A DNA stretch of 8,904 nucleotides from Bacteroidales bacterium (GTDB lineage: Bacteria; Bacteroidota; Bacteroidia; Bacteroidales; UBA932), in contig JAEEQI010000101.1 in assembly GCA_016285215.1 (NCBI GenBank), forward strand, positions 1 through 8,904, in the 5' to 3' direction. Each line of letters opens with the position of its first letter. The first letter of the stretch is position 1. The position numbers were made by a program, and so were the translations under genes. The notes under the pieces were generated by a model, which worked only from the letters and a program-made list of their open reading frames with translations, ran no database searches and was not told where the DNA came from. Shown here piece by piece: positions 1 through 7,152 of the stretch.

Positions 1-699
1 GTTGGGTCCGTGCTTACGGCTGTAGTGTTTCTCAATGAGGTGCTTGTTCATAGAAGGTTTGTTGGACATCAGGCCCATGTTGACATTGAAAGACATATGC
101 ACATTGCAGGCAATATAGGCCATCTTGGCCACTTCTTCCAGCACTACGGCGTTGTGCACGGCATTGTCTGCATCCTTGCCCCAGGCAAAGGGACCGTGGT
201 TTTTCACCAGCACGGCCGGTGTGTCGTCCGGATTGATTTCCTTGAAAGCTTCCACAATCACGTTACCCGTTTCCTTCTCATATTCGCCAAACACCTCGGC
301 CTTTTTCATATCGCGCGTGCAGGGAATATCCTCGTGGAAATAATCGGCGTGGGTGGTGCCGATATTGGGGATATTCTCTCCGGCCTGCGCCCAGGCGGTG
401 GCAAAGGTGCTATGGGTATGCACCACGCCGCCGATGTTGGGGAAGGCCTTGTACAGGACCACGTGGGTGGGCGTGTCGGAGGAGGGGTTCAGTTCTCCCT
501 CCACCACTTTTCCGTCCAGATCCACCACCACCATGTCTTCGGGCTTCATGTTATCGTAGGACACGCCGCTGGGCTTGATCACCACCAGGCCGCTTTCGCG
601 GTCTATGGCGCTTACGTTGCCCCAGGTGAACAGCACCAGGCCGTGTTTTACCAGATCCAGGTTGGCCTGGCATACTTTCTTTTTGAGTTCTTCCAACAT
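1..699 (-). CDS. araD: L-ribulose-5-phosphate 4-epimerase, 3' end cut by window edge
   Basis: This cytosolic class II aldolase-fold enzyme epimerises L-ribulose-5-phosphate to D-xylulose-5-phosphate, the last step of the arabinose isomerase/kinase/epimerase route into the pentose phosphate pathway. The 233 visible residues align almost end to end with E. coli AraD (231 aa) from memory: TWGNVSA near 25-31, IKPSGV 41-46, SSDTPTH 73-79, VHTHS 93-97, THADYF 116-121 and NHGPFAWG 167-174. The expected zinc ligands are H94, H96 and H168. D119 and Y226 sit where the E. coli catalytic Asp and Tyr lie. Frame is open to base 1, after HGPN; by comparison only about six residues and the stop are missing. 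The ATG at 699-697 follows the transporter stop by 4 nt, so the two are probably co-transcribed and translationally coupled. There is no Shine-Dalgarno sequence, as is normal in Bacteroidetes. No oddity is seen in the active site. Confidence 0.95.
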   Translation of the reverse strand, partial: MLEELKKKVCQANLDLVKHGLVLFTWGNVSAIDRESGLVVIKPSGVSYDNMKPEDMVVVDLDGKVVEGELNPSSDTPTHVVLYKAFPNIGGVVHTHSTFATAWAQAGENIPNIGTTHADYFHEDIPCTRDMKKAEVFGEYEKETGNVIVEAFKEINPDDTPAVLVKNHGPFAWGKDADNAVHNAVVLEEVAKMAYIACNVHMSFNVNMGLMSNKPSMNKHLIEKHYSRKHGPN

Positions 700-703
700 A
701 AGG

Positions 704-2431
704 CTACCAGAAATAGATATAGAAGGCAATGGTAACGGCCAGGATGATGCAGGAATGGATTACATCCCACTTGTTCCAGGAAGCGCGGGTAATGGCCTTC
801 TGCTCGGGAGTGGCCGTGCCGAAGCACAGACCCTGCACCTGCTCCTTGGTGGGCTTGCGGGTGAAGTGGCTCACCACGATGGCGAAGGCCACGCAGAACA
901 GGAACATCCAGACGCCGAAGGCATAGACGTTCATTTCGTTGAAGACATAGGTGAACCAGTTGTCGGCATCGGGGTTGGCAATCATGGTAACCAGGCGGGT
1001 GAAGCCCAGAACCAGACCCACCACCAGCGTCCAGGAACCGGCCTTGGGCGTGGTCTTCTTCCAGCAGACACCCAGCAGGAACACGGCGGCGATGGCCGGG
1101 GCCAGCAGGCTCTGGATGCTCTGGATGTAGTCGTACAGGCTCTTGCCCATGGCCTGGATCACAAAGATCCACAGCACACCCAGCACCACAACCACCACGG
1201 TGGCGATACGGCCGATATGGACCAGCTTGTGTTCATCGGCCTTGGGATGACGGCGCTTGTAAATATCTATGGTATAGAGCATGGCCGAAGAGTTGTACAG
1301 GGAGGCCAGGGAGCTCATCAGGGCTGCCAGGATACCGCAGATAACCACACCCTTCAGACCCACCGGCAGGAGCGTATTCACCAGCATGGGGAAGGCGAGG
1401 TCCGGGTTCTGCAGGGCACCGGTGGCGGCGTCCGGAAGCAGGGCGGCGGCCAGCTGGGAGCCAATCAGGGAGTCCGGTTTCTTGGTGAGGGCGAAGGCAA
1501 TCATACCGGGGATGAGGAACAGGAACACCGGCAGAAGCTTCAGGTATGCACCGAAAATGGTGCCGCGGCGGGCTTCCTTCTGGTCTTTGCCGGAGAGGAC
1601 ACGCTGCACGATGAACTGGTCTGTGCACCAGTACCAGAAGCCTATGATGGCGCTGCCGAAGAGGGCACCGTACCACGGGAAGGCTTTGTCCTGGCCGCTT
1701 CGCATGAGGGTGGTCATATCGTCTCCCAGATCATTCACGGGCTGGGAACCGCAGATATCCATCATGGCATTCCAGCCGCCCAGTTCCTTCAGGCCCAGGT
1801 ACAGGATAACCAGGGACCCCACCAGCAGGATAGGCGTCTGCAGGACGGAGGTTTTGAGCACGGATTCCATACCGCCGATAACGGTGTAGATGGCCGTGAT
1901 GATCACGAGGGCCAGGGCGGCCACCCAGAAGTTAATGCCCAGCAGGGTATTGAGGGCCAGGCCACCGGCCAGGACCGTCACGGAAACCTTGGTGAGCACA
2001 TAGCTGGCCAGGGAGATATAAGTGAGGATGCCGCGGCTCTGGCGGTTGTATCTCTTTTCCAGGAATTCGGGCATGGTGTAGACCATACTGCGCTCGTAGA
2101 AAGGAACGAACACCCAGCCCAGGATCAGGATCATCCATCCCTGGATTTCCCAGTGGGCCTGGGCCATGCCGGAAGTGGCACCTGCACCGGCCAGGCCAAT
2201 CAGGTGTTCGGATCCGATGTTGGAGGCAAAGATGGATGCGCCGATGGCAATCCAGGTGGCACTTCGGCCGCTGAGAAAATAGTCTCCGGAGGTTTCTTTC
2301 TTTTTCCGGGCTACATCCCAGACAATCCAGATCATGGCCACGAAGAAGATGGCAATCACAATCCAGTCCCAGGATGCAAGGGAGATGCGGTTCAGGTCCG
2401 CAGCTGCAACGAGAAAACTAGTGCTTGACAT
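704..2431 (-). CDS. Sodium/solute symporter (SSS/SLC5 family), probable L-arabinose transporter
   Basis: The 575-residue inner-membrane protein is a Na+-coupled sugar symporter with the LeuT fold, and about 13-14 hydrophobic segments can be seen. Family marks in order: YFLSGRS 51-57, SNIGSEH 70-76 (first helix, Na+ site region), HWEIQGW 93-99 (E95 matches the sugar-binding Glu of SGLTs), [10 protein letters not shown] 119-128, [12 protein letters not shown] 266-277, [11 protein letters not shown] 372-382 (S373/S374 match the Na2-site serines of vSGLT) and QSLLAP 440-445. The WYWCTDQ stretch is the form known from animal SGLT1. At the usual Thr-Asp-x-Leu-Gln position it has TSVLQ (194-198), so the family Asp is Ser. 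Substrate is inferred from context: it is followed 4 nt downstream by araD and faces a GH43 arabinofuranosidase-like gene. Xylose or another sugar is possible. The SSS family call is firm; the substrate is not. It is the first gene of its operon and has its own promoter. Confidence 0.93.
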   Translation of the reverse strand: MSSTSFLVAAADLNRISLASWDWIVIAIFFVAMIWIVWDVARKKKETSGDYFLSGRSATWIAIGASIFASNIGSEHLIGLAGAGATSGMAQAHWEIQGWMILILGWVFVPFYERSMVYTMPEFLEKRYNRQSRGILTYISLASYVLTKVSVTVLAGGLALNTLLGINFWVAALALVIITAIYTVIGGMESVLKTSVLQTPILLVGSLVILYLGLKELGGWNAMMDICGSQPVNDLGDDMTTLMRSGQDKAFPWYGALFGSAIIGFWYWCTDQFIVQRVLSGKDQKEARRGTIFGAYLKLLPVFLFLIPGMIAFALTKKPDSLIGSQLAAALLPDAATGALQNPDLAFPMLVNTLLPVGLKGVVICGILAALMSSLASLYNSSAMLYTIDIYKRRHPKADEHKLVHIGRIATVVVVVLGVLWIFVIQAMGKSLYDYIQSIQSLLAPAIAAVFLLGVCWKKTTPKAGSWTLVVGLVLGFTRLVTMIANPDADNWFTYVFNEMNVYAFGVWMFLFCVAFAIVVSHFTRKPTKEQVQGLCFGTATPEQKAITRASWNKWDVIHSCIILAVTIAFYIYFW

Positions 2432-2438
2432 ACTGTTA

Positions 2439-2457
2439 TTAGTTAGTTAGTTGTTAG
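2439..2457. repeat. TTAG tandem repeat in transporter 5' leader
   Basis: On the mRNA strand the leader reads as CTAA units (TAACTAACTAA core) shortly before the transporter ATG. The 4-nt period places a TAA stop in all three frames, so translation entering from upstream would be halted. No Shine-Dalgarno sequence is present. It may simply be an A-rich leader that keeps the start codon unstructured. Confidence 0.5.
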
Positions 2458-2464
2458 CGTAACA
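2452..2464. promoter_or_regulatory. Inverted repeat TGTTA-N3-TAACA, candidate operator
   Basis: A perfect 5+5 bp palindrome with a 3-bp centre (GCG) starts 8 bp downstream of the transporter -7 box, so it covers roughly +2 to +14 of the predicted transcript. That is a typical repressor position. Because the operon handles arabinose, an arabinose-responsive repressor such as AraR is a candidate ligand, but this is inference; a repeat with ten fixed bases can also arise by chance. Confidence 0.4.
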
Positions 2465-2472
2465 GGTTTACG

Positions 2473-2480
2473 CAAATATA
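2473..2480 (-). promoter_or_regulatory. Bacteroidetes-type -7 box for the transporter-araD operon
   Basis: On the minus strand the sequence reads TATATTTG followed by CG, an exact match to the TAnnTTTG -7 consensus of the Bacteroidetes primary sigma factor. The -33 position, 19 bp upstream, holds only a T-run (about 2499-2503), so that half is weak. Start is predicted near 2466, giving a leader of about 35 nt. Confidence 0.7.
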
Positions 2481-2525
2481 CAAAAAACCATCGGCCTTAA
2501 AAAAGAAATTTATCCATAAAAGGTG

Positions 2526-2562
2526 GACAAATGTTCACACTCGTTGAGATTAACGACAAATG
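2526..2562. repeat. Direct repeat GACAAATG, two copies
   Basis: Exact 8-bp copies lie at 2526-2533 and 2555-2562, a 29-bp period. They flank the -33 box of the GH43 promoter. A looser inverted repeat TCGTT-N6-AACGA (2541-2556) lies between them and overlaps the same -33 box. Either could be an activator or repressor site for GH43. Matches this short have a real chance of being coincidence. Confidence 0.3.
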
Positions 2563-2573
2563 CCCTAACTTTG
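2543..2573 (+). promoter_or_regulatory. Promoter for GH43 gene: GTTG-N19-TAACTTTG
   Basis: The -33 box GTTG (2543-2546) and -7 box TAACTTTG (2566-2573) have a spacer of exactly 19 bp, a textbook Bacteroidetes promoter. The box ends 4 nt before the first ATG (2578), so transcription should begin at or within the ATG-ATG pair at 2578-2583, giving a leaderless mRNA. It is one of the two best promoters in the window. Confidence 0.75.
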
Positions 2574-2577
2574 GGGC

Positions 2578-4149
2578 ATGATGAAAAAATACATAAGCGT
2601 TATAATGGTCGTCGCATCCCTTTTACTTGTGGGATGCAGGCCGTCCGGCACTACCTATTCCAACCCTCTCACCTATACCGATATTCCGGACAACGATGTC
2701 ATCCGGGTGGGGGAGGACTATTATATGGTCAGTACTACCATGTACTTTTGCCCGGGTGCCCCCATCATGCATTCTCGGGACCTGGTGCACTGGCGCATTG
2801 TCAGTTATATTTACGACCTGTTGGAAGATGATGCCATCTATCGTTTGCAAGACGGTAATAACGCCTATGGGGCAGGGCAGTGGGCTACCAGCTTCCGTTA
2901 CCACGACGGCGTTTACTATGCGCTGTTCGTTTCCAATGACCAGAAAAAATCGTATCTGTACCGCACCCGGGATCTGGTGAACGGTCCCTGGGAGCGGACC
3001 GTCTTCGAAGATTATTTCTTCCACGACCCCGGCCTGCTCTTTGACGAGGAACGGCTGTTTGTGGTTTATGGAAACGGAGACCTTCGCCTGGCAGAATTAT
3101 CGGCCGATGGTTCCAAGGTGGTCGTAGAGCCCCGCGTAATTCTGTCGGCCCCTTCCGAGGGTTGGGGACTTCGGGCCGAGGGGGCGCATTTCTACCATAT
3201 CGGCGACTATTATTATATCTTGGAAATTGACTGGCCGGTTGGCGACATCCGGCAGGCAACTTGCTGGCGCAGCCGCAGCATCTGGGGCCCGTATGAAAGC
3301 AAGGTGGTGCTAAAGGGAGCGTTGGACGGCCGGCCCCGGGACGGTATTGCCCAGGGCCCTATTGTGGATACCCAGAAGGGAGACTGGTATGCCATCCAGT
3401 TCCAGGACCACGGTGCTGTGGGCCGCATTCCTACGCTACAACCGGTGCGCTGGGAAGACGGCTGGCCCATGATGGGAGAAGGCGGCCGGCCCTTGCAGGA
3501 GGGGATAGTGAACCTGCCGGAAGACAAGGCGGGGGATTACGTATGGTCTTCCGATGAATTTGATGCCTCCTCTCTGGCCCTGGTGTGGCAGTGGAACCAC
3601 AAGGATCCGGGAGACTGGTCCCTTTCGGAACGCCCCGGCTGGCTGCAGCTGAAGGCGCATCCCGGGGAATGCCTGCCCCAGACGCTGGGGACCCTCACGC
3701 AGAGAACGGTCGGGCCCCGCTGCATCAGCGAGGTCCGGCTGGACGCATCGGCCCTGGAGCCCGGCTCCGAAGCCGGCCTTTGTGCTTTCCAGAGCCGGAA
3801 TGCCCGCATCGGCCTCAAGGTGAAGGAGGACGGCTCTCGTGCGGTGGTGCTGACGGAGGAACACCTTTCCCCGGAAGGGCGTGTGTCTGAGGTCGTGTAC
3901 AAGGCTCCTTTTGAAGGTGACATCGTGTATCTTCGCATCCGCTACGTCTTTACGCCGGTAGATGCTTCCGACAAGGCCGATACTGCATTCCTGTCCTGGT
4001 CAGCCGATGGTGAGAACTGGACGGAGACGGATTACGTCCTGCCTATGCAGTATACCCTGGATTTCTTCACAGGCTACCGCAGCGGGCTGTATTGTATGGG
4101 CGCGGCAGGCACAGCAGCTTTCGACTACTTCCACCAGTGGGTGTACTAG
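2578..4149 (+). CDS. GH43 (subfamily 12-like) arabinofuranosidase/xylosidase lipoprotein
   Basis: This 523-residue lipoprotein has a signal peptide ending in lipobox LVGC with C20 as lipidation site, so it should sit on the membrane facing the periplasm or cell surface. Residues about 28-310 form the five-bladed GH43 catalytic propeller. PDNDVIRVGEDYY (37-49) carries the likely general base D38, FFHDPG (147-152) the pKa-setting D150, and RAEGAH (199-204) the general acid E201. The stretches YYMVSTTM (48-55), GAPIMHSRDLV (60-70) and QDHGAVGRIPT (276-286) are characteristic of subfamily GH43_12. Residues about 325-522 look like the C-terminal concanavalin-like beta-sandwich seen in such enzymes. 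All catalytic residues are present. Known family activities are alpha-L-arabinofuranosidase and beta-xylosidase; its position opposite the transporter-araD operon favours arabinose release. Start: MM at 2578/2581; 2581 is equally possible, because the transcript should begin about here. Confidence 0.93.
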   Translation: MMKKYISVIMVVASLLLVGCRPSGTTYSNPLTYTDIPDNDVIRVGEDYYMVSTTMYFCPGAPIMHSRDLVHWRIVSYIYDLLEDDAIYRLQDGNNAYGAGQWATSFRYHDGVYYALFVSNDQKKSYLYRTRDLVNGPWERTVFEDYFFHDPGLLFDEERLFVVYGNGDLRLAELSADGSKVVVEPRVILSAPSEGWGLRAEGAHFYHIGDYYYILEIDWPVGDIRQATCWRSRSIWGPYESKVVLKGALDGRPRDGIAQGPIVDTQKGDWYAIQFQDHGAVGRIPTLQPVRWEDGWPMMGEGGRPLQEGIVNLPEDKAGDYVWSSDEFDASSLALVWQWNHKDPGDWSLSERPGWLQLKAHPGECLPQTLGTLTQRTVGPRCISEVRLDASALEPGSEAGLCAFQSRNARIGLKVKEDGSRAVVLTEEHLSPEGRVSEVVYKAPFEGDIVYLRIRYVFTPVDASDKADTAFLSWSADGENWTETDYVLPMQYTLDFFTGYRSGLYCMGAAGTAAFDYFHQWVY

Positions 4150-4168
4150 CGTAGCCTTCGGTTTTTTT
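4150..4168 (+). terminator. Possible weak intrinsic terminator after GH43
   Basis: A run of seven T (4162-4168) follows CCTTCGG shortly after the GH43 stop. The stem that can be formed is very short, so termination here is uncertain. The 77-bp gap to the convergent menA 3' end shows no better candidate. Confidence 0.3.
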
Positions 4169-4226
4169 CCCTGCCTCCCGAGCACGAAATGGAAGTAGAT
4201 GCCATGTTTCCCTTGGCCGGGACGGC

Positions 4227-5135
4227 TCAGAACAGGTAAGCGCAGAAGCCCAGGCCCATCAGAAGGCAAAGGGCAAAGGTAGACATCACCAGCAGCGGCA
4301 GCATAGGGTCCAGGGCCCGGTCTTCGCGGGTCCAGATGCCTTTCAGGTGAAGGATGTACAGGGGCAGGGTAATCACCCACACCCAGTGCCACCACGAAGG
4401 CCAGCACAGGAGGCAGTAAGCAATCATGCAGCCCCAGCCGGCGAGGATGAGGAGGGTCTGATAAACGCGGGCCCGGTGTGCGCCCAGCTTGATGGCTATG
4501 GTGACGCGGTTGGCCGCATCCGTCTTCATGTCCCTTATGTTGTTCACATTGAGCACTCCCACGCTGAAAAAGCCCACGCCGGCAGCCGGCAGCAGAAGTT
4601 TCCAGTGCAGTCCCAGGCCTTGGGTACATACAAAGTAAGAGCCCATTACCGAGACCAGTCCAAAGAAAAGGAACACGTAGAAATCCCCTTTGGCATTATA
4701 GCCGTAAGGATTGCTGCCCAGGGTGTATTTCATAGCGCCAATGATGGCGGCGGCGCCCAGCATCAGTACCAGGATGGGCGTCATTTCCAGCAGCGTGCCA
4801 AAGGCCCGCCAGGTCATGACCGCCCCGCTCACCATGCACAGCACCACAAACAGGCCGATAAGCTTTTTCATATCGGCCTCTGTCATGGCCCCGCTGTTGA
4901 GCCCGTACTGCGGGCCCTGGCGGTCGGCGGTGTCGGTCCCGTGAAGGACGTCTCCCAGCTCATTGGACAGGTTGGAGAGGATTTGCAGGCACACGGTGGT
5001 AAGGACTATGAGGACGGCGGTCCAGGGGTCTACTTTCCAGTCGGATACGGCCAGGAGGATGCCCAGCAGCACGCCGGCTATGGAAAGCGGCAGCGTGCGA
5101 AGTCGCATGGATTGAACGGCAGCTTTGATTTTCAT
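4227..5135 (-). CDS. menA: 1,4-dihydroxy-2-naphthoate polyprenyltransferase
   Basis: This UbiA-superfamily integral membrane enzyme transfers a polyprenyl tail to 1,4-dihydroxy-2-naphthoate, giving demethylmenaquinone for anaerobic respiration. With the start at 5135 the protein is 302 aa, close to E. coli MenA (308). Conserved blocks: LRTLPLS near 12-18, LQILSNLSNELGD 50-62, HGTD 65-68 (the first Asp-rich site uses N58, D62, D68), NPYGY 142-146, FFGLVSVMGSY 157-167 and VLNVNNIRDMKTD 194-206 (second site D202/D206, which binds Mg2+-diphosphate). About eight to nine hydrophobic segments are visible. An upstream in-frame ATG at 5159 would add eight residues (MHFSYLCV), but it lies upstream of the -7 box at 5140-5147, so the predicted transcript could not contain it. 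The 5135 ATG lies 4 nt after the box. The gene is alone in its orientation, divergent from lepA. Confidence 0.94.
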   Translation of the reverse strand: MKIKAAVQSMRLRTLPLSIAGVLLGILLAVSDWKVDPWTAVLIVLTTVCLQILSNLSNELGDVLHGTDTADRQGPQYGLNSGAMTEADMKKLIGLFVVLCMVSGAVMTWRAFGTLLEMTPILVLMLGAAAIIGAMKYTLGSNPYGYNAKGDFYVFLFFGLVSVMGSYFVCTQGLGLHWKLLLPAAGVGFFSVGVLNVNNIRDMKTDAANRVTIAIKLGAHRARVYQTLLILAGWGCMIAYCLLCWPSWWHWVWVITLPLYILHLKGIWTREDRALDPMLPLLVMSTFALCLLMGLGFCAYLF

Positions 5136-5139
5136 GACA

Positions 5140-5147
5140 CAAAGATA
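5140..5147 (-). promoter_or_regulatory. -7 box (TATCTTTG) for menA, next to the start codon
   Basis: The minus strand reads TATCTTTG, then TGTC, then the menA ATG. With initiation about 5-8 nt past the box, the mRNA should begin at the ATG. No convincing -33 box is found 19 bp upstream. Confidence 0.6.
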
Positions 5148-5159
5148 CGAAAAATGCAT

Positions 5160-5167
5160 TATCTTTG
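5160..5167 (+). promoter_or_regulatory. -7 box (TATCTTTG) for lepA, next to the start codon
   Basis: TATCTTTGCAG is followed by GCT and the lepA ATG at 5174, 6 nt after the box, so a leaderless or 1-2 nt leader transcript is predicted. It is the same octamer as the menA box, on the opposite strand, and the boxes are separated by 12 bp. No -33 match lies at the expected distance. Confidence 0.6.
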
Positions 5168-5173
5168 CAGGCT

Positions 5174-6961
5174 ATGAAGAATATCCGCAATTTCTGCATC
5201 ATTGCCCATATTGACCACGGTAAATCCACCCTGGCAGACCGTCTGTTGGAGCTCACCCGTACCTTGAGCGAGCGAGAGATGGAAAACCAGGTGCTGGACG
5301 ATATGGACCTGGAACGTGAGAAGGGTATCACCATCAAGAGCCACGCCATCCAGATGGATTACGTGAGGGATGGCCAGACGTACCGTCTCAACCTCATTGA
5401 CACTCCCGGCCACGTGGACTTCTCCTACGAAGTTTCCCGCTCCATCGCCTCCTGCGAAGGAGCCCTGCTGGTGGTGGACGCCTCCCAGGGTATCCAGGCC
5501 CAGACCATTTCCAACCTGTACCAGGCCATTGACCACTCGTTGGAGATTATCCCCGTGCTCAACAAGATTGATATGGACAGCGCCCAGCCGGAGGTGGTGA
5601 CGGACCAGGTCTGTGACCTCCTGGGCTGCGACCCCGAGGACGTCCTGCGCGTGAGCGCCCGTACCGGAGAAGGCGTGCAGGCCGTGCTGGATGCCATTGT
5701 GGATAAGGTCCCCGCTCCCAAGGGGGATCCTTCGGCCCCTCTGCAGGCCCTCATCTTTGACTCCGTCTTTAACCAGTTTCGCGGCATCATCGCTTACTTT
5801 AAGGTGGTCAACGGCTCCCTCAAGACCGGAGACAAGGTCAAGTTCTTCTCTACCGGCAACGAGTATGAGGCCGAAGAAGTGGGCAACCTCAAACTGAAAC
5901 TCAACCCCACCGGCGAGGTAAAGGCCGGAGACGTGGGATACATCATTACCGGCATCAAGGCCGCCGTGGAAGTGAAAGTGGGTGATACCATCACGCACGT
6001 GGAAGAGCCTTGCAAGGAGGCCATTGCCGGCTTCGAGGAAGTGAAGCCTATGGTTTTTGCCGGCCTGTATCCGGTAGACGCCTCCAAGTTTGAAGAGCTT
6101 CGCGCTACGCTGGAGAAGTTCCAGCTCAACGACGCCTCCTTCACCTACGAGCCCGAGAGCTCGCTGGCCCTGGGCTTCGGTTTCCGCTGCGGTTTCCTGG
6201 GTCTGCTGCACTTGGAGATTGTGCAGGAGCGCCTGTTCCGCGAGTTCAATATGGACGTAATCACCACCGTGCCCAACGTATCTTATAAGGTATATACCAC
6301 CAAGGGAGAGGTGATAGACGTCCATAACCCGTCCGGACTGCCTTCGGCCACCATTATCGACCATATTGAAGAGCCCTATATCCGCGCCCAGATTATCACC
6401 AAGAGTGATTTCTACGGTCCCATCATGAAGCTGTGCATGGACAAGCGCGGCACGCTCATTGGCCAGCATTACATTACCACGGACCGTGTGGAGCTCAATT
6501 ATGACCTCCCGCTGTCGGAAGTGGTGTTTGATTTCTATGACAAGTTGAAGTCCATCTCCAAGGGCTATGCTTCCTTTGACTACCACGTCACGGACTTCCG
6601 CCCGGCCCGCCTGGTGAAGTTGGATATCCTCCTGAACGGAGACCCGGCCGATGCCCTGAGCACCCTCATCCATGAGGACCACGCCTATGATTTTGGCCGA
6701 AAGATCTGCCTCAAGCTCAAGGATCTGATTCCCCGCCAGCAGTTCGATATTGCCGTGCAGGCCGCCATCGGAGCCAAGATCATTGCCCGCGAGACCGTGC
6801 GCCAGGTAAGAAAGGATGTAACCGCCAAGTGCTACGGCGGTGACGTTACCCGTAAGCGCAAACTCCTGGAAAAGCAGAAGGAAGGAAAGAAGCGAATGCG
6901 CCAGATTGGTACCGTCCAAGTTCCCCAAAGCGCCTTTATGGCCGTCCTTAAACTCGACTAG
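5174..6961 (+). CDS. lepA: Translation elongation factor 4 (LepA/EF4), ribosomal GTPase
   Basis: This 595-residue translational GTPase (E. coli 599) acts on the 70S ribosome; proposed roles are back-translocation under stress and an effect on initiation or 30S assembly. G motifs are intact: AHIDHGKST 11-19 (G1 with LepA-type Asp-His), GITIKS 51-56 (G2/switch I), DTPGH 76-80 (G3), NKID 130-133 (G4) and SARTGEG (G5). Domain II and the EF-G-like domains III and V follow, including [20 protein letters not shown] and the [10 protein letters not shown] segment. The LepA-specific C-terminal domain is complete, with the conserved [20 protein letters not shown] stretch and [12 protein letters not shown] near the end. 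The start is ATG 5174, which matches the family N-terminus [17 protein letters not shown]; a TTG three codons upstream overlaps the -7 box and is rejected. It appears monocistronic, ending at the terminator near 7072-7099. Confidence 0.98.
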   Translation: MKNIRNFCIIAHIDHGKSTLADRLLELTRTLSEREMENQVLDDMDLEREKGITIKSHAIQMDYVRDGQTYRLNLIDTPGHVDFSYEVSRSIASCEGALLVVDASQGIQAQTISNLYQAIDHSLEIIPVLNKIDMDSAQPEVVTDQVCDLLGCDPEDVLRVSARTGEGVQAVLDAIVDKVPAPKGDPSAPLQALIFDSVFNQFRGIIAYFKVVNGSLKTGDKVKFFSTGNEYEAEEVGNLKLKLNPTGEVKAGDVGYIITGIKAAVEVKVGDTITHVEEPCKEAIAGFEEVKPMVFAGLYPVDASKFEELRATLEKFQLNDASFTYEPESSLALGFGFRCGFLGLLHLEIVQERLFREFNMDVITTVPNVSYKVYTTKGEVIDVHNPSGLPSATIIDHIEEPYIRAQIITKSDFYGPIMKLCMDKRGTLIGQHYITTDRVELNYDLPLSEVVFDFYDKLKSISKGYASFDYHVTDFRPARLVKLDILLNGDPADALSTLIHEDHAYDFGRKICLKLKDLIPRQQFDIAVQAAIGAKIIARETVRQVRKDVTAKCYGGDVTRKRKLLEKQKEGKKRMRQIGTVQVPQSAFMAVLKLD

Positions 6962-6991
6962 CACCAAACCTCCCCCATACTATTTTAAAGT

Positions 6992-7010
6992 CCCTCCCCC
7001 GAGGGGAGGG
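6992..7010. repeat. GC-rich palindrome, probable dispersed repeat
   Basis: CCCTCCCC (6992-6999), a 3-nt loop CGA, then GGGGAGGG (7003-7010) form a perfect 8-bp hairpin 31 bp past the lepA stop. It is followed by a second G-rich block GGGAGGGGG (7016-7024) and preceded by CCTCCCCC (6969-6976), giving C-rich and G-rich arms around an AT spacer. Such C/G-block palindromes are often seen between genes in Bacteroidetes genomes, from general experience. It lacks a T-run on either side, so it is not a good intrinsic terminator by itself. Only one copy is in the window. Confidence 0.45.
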
Positions 7011-7037
7011 GTTTCGGGAGGGGGTAACGTGGATCTT

Positions 7038-7075
7038 TTTTCTCTTTTTTCACTGAAAGGGGTAAAAAGAGAAAA
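7038..7075. repeat. 12-bp inverted repeat, alternative stem next to terminator
   Basis: TTTTCTCTTTTT (7038-7049) pairs exactly with AAAAAGAGAAAA (7064-7075) across a 14-nt loop. The right arm is also the T-tract of the leftward terminator hairpin and overlaps its A-run, so the two structures exclude each other in part. It may be an accident of poly-purine/pyrimidine sequence, or a way of reinforcing termination in both directions. Confidence 0.45.
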
Positions 7076-7148
7076 GCACCCCTCCCCAAGGGTGCTTTTC
7101 AAGTATATAAAACGAACTTAACAAAGGACACGAATCACTTCGATGTCC
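7065..7148 (-). ncRNA. Candidate small RNA of about 84 nt, unrecognised
   Basis: A leftward promoter and a leftward terminator bracket about 84 nt with no recognisable protein. The predicted RNA folds into three stem-loops. SL1 at its 5' end (7148-7126) pairs GGACA and CGAA with TTCG and TGTCC, with one bulged T and a GTGA (GNRA) tetraloop. SL2 (7121-7099) pairs TTAAGT with ACTTGA (one G-U) around an AT-rich 11-nt loop. SL3 is the GCACCC/GGGTGC terminator with T-tract. The only reading frame is a GTG-started hexapeptide (7138-7118), lying in SL1 and with no support. I recognise no known family: it lacks the SRP loop motif and is too short for 6S RNA or tmRNA. Known: the promoter consensus and terminator rules. 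Inferred: that it is transcribed and functional. It would not overlap lepA or the LytTR gene, so a trans-acting role is more likely than antisense control. Confidence 0.45.
7072..7099. terminator. Bidirectional intrinsic terminator
   Basis: AAAAGCACCC (7072-7081), an 8-nt loop, then GGGTGCTTTT (7090-7099) form a 10-bp stem with a GC core. Reading rightward the stem ends in TTTTC and would close the lepA transcript, 111 bp after the stop. Reading leftward the stem is followed by TTTTCTCTTTTT, a stronger T-tract, which would end a leftward transcript near 7065. The better leftward tail suggests that a minus-strand transcript is meant to stop here. Confidence 0.75.
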
Positions 7149-7152
7149 GGTG

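Noticed and set aside
10..735. Rightward 241-codon frame over araD
   Set aside because: It is His/Val/Gly-rich with no domain, whereas the minus strand gives AraD with all metal ligands.
575..2428. Rightward open frame of 617 codons lying over the symporter gene
   Set aside because: It is a mirror of the GC-rich codon pattern of the symporter: rich in His, Gly and Gln, with no recognisable domain, and covering a gene with clear family motifs on the other strand.
5159..6967. Leftward open frame of about 600 codons covering the whole of lepA
   Set aside because: lepA is unmistakable on the plus strand. The antisense frame stays open because lepA uses few codons whose complements are stops; its product is low-complexity in composition and matches nothing I know.
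6840..7121. Rightward 93-codon frame running from the lepA 3' end into the gap
   Set aside because: It starts inside lepA in another frame and passes through the repeat and terminator hairpins; composition is not protein-like.
7118..7138. GTG-started hexapeptide inside the candidate small RNA, considered as a leader peptide
   Set aside because: It lies in the 5' hairpin and has no downstream gene on that strand to regulate; a six-codon frame is expected by chance.
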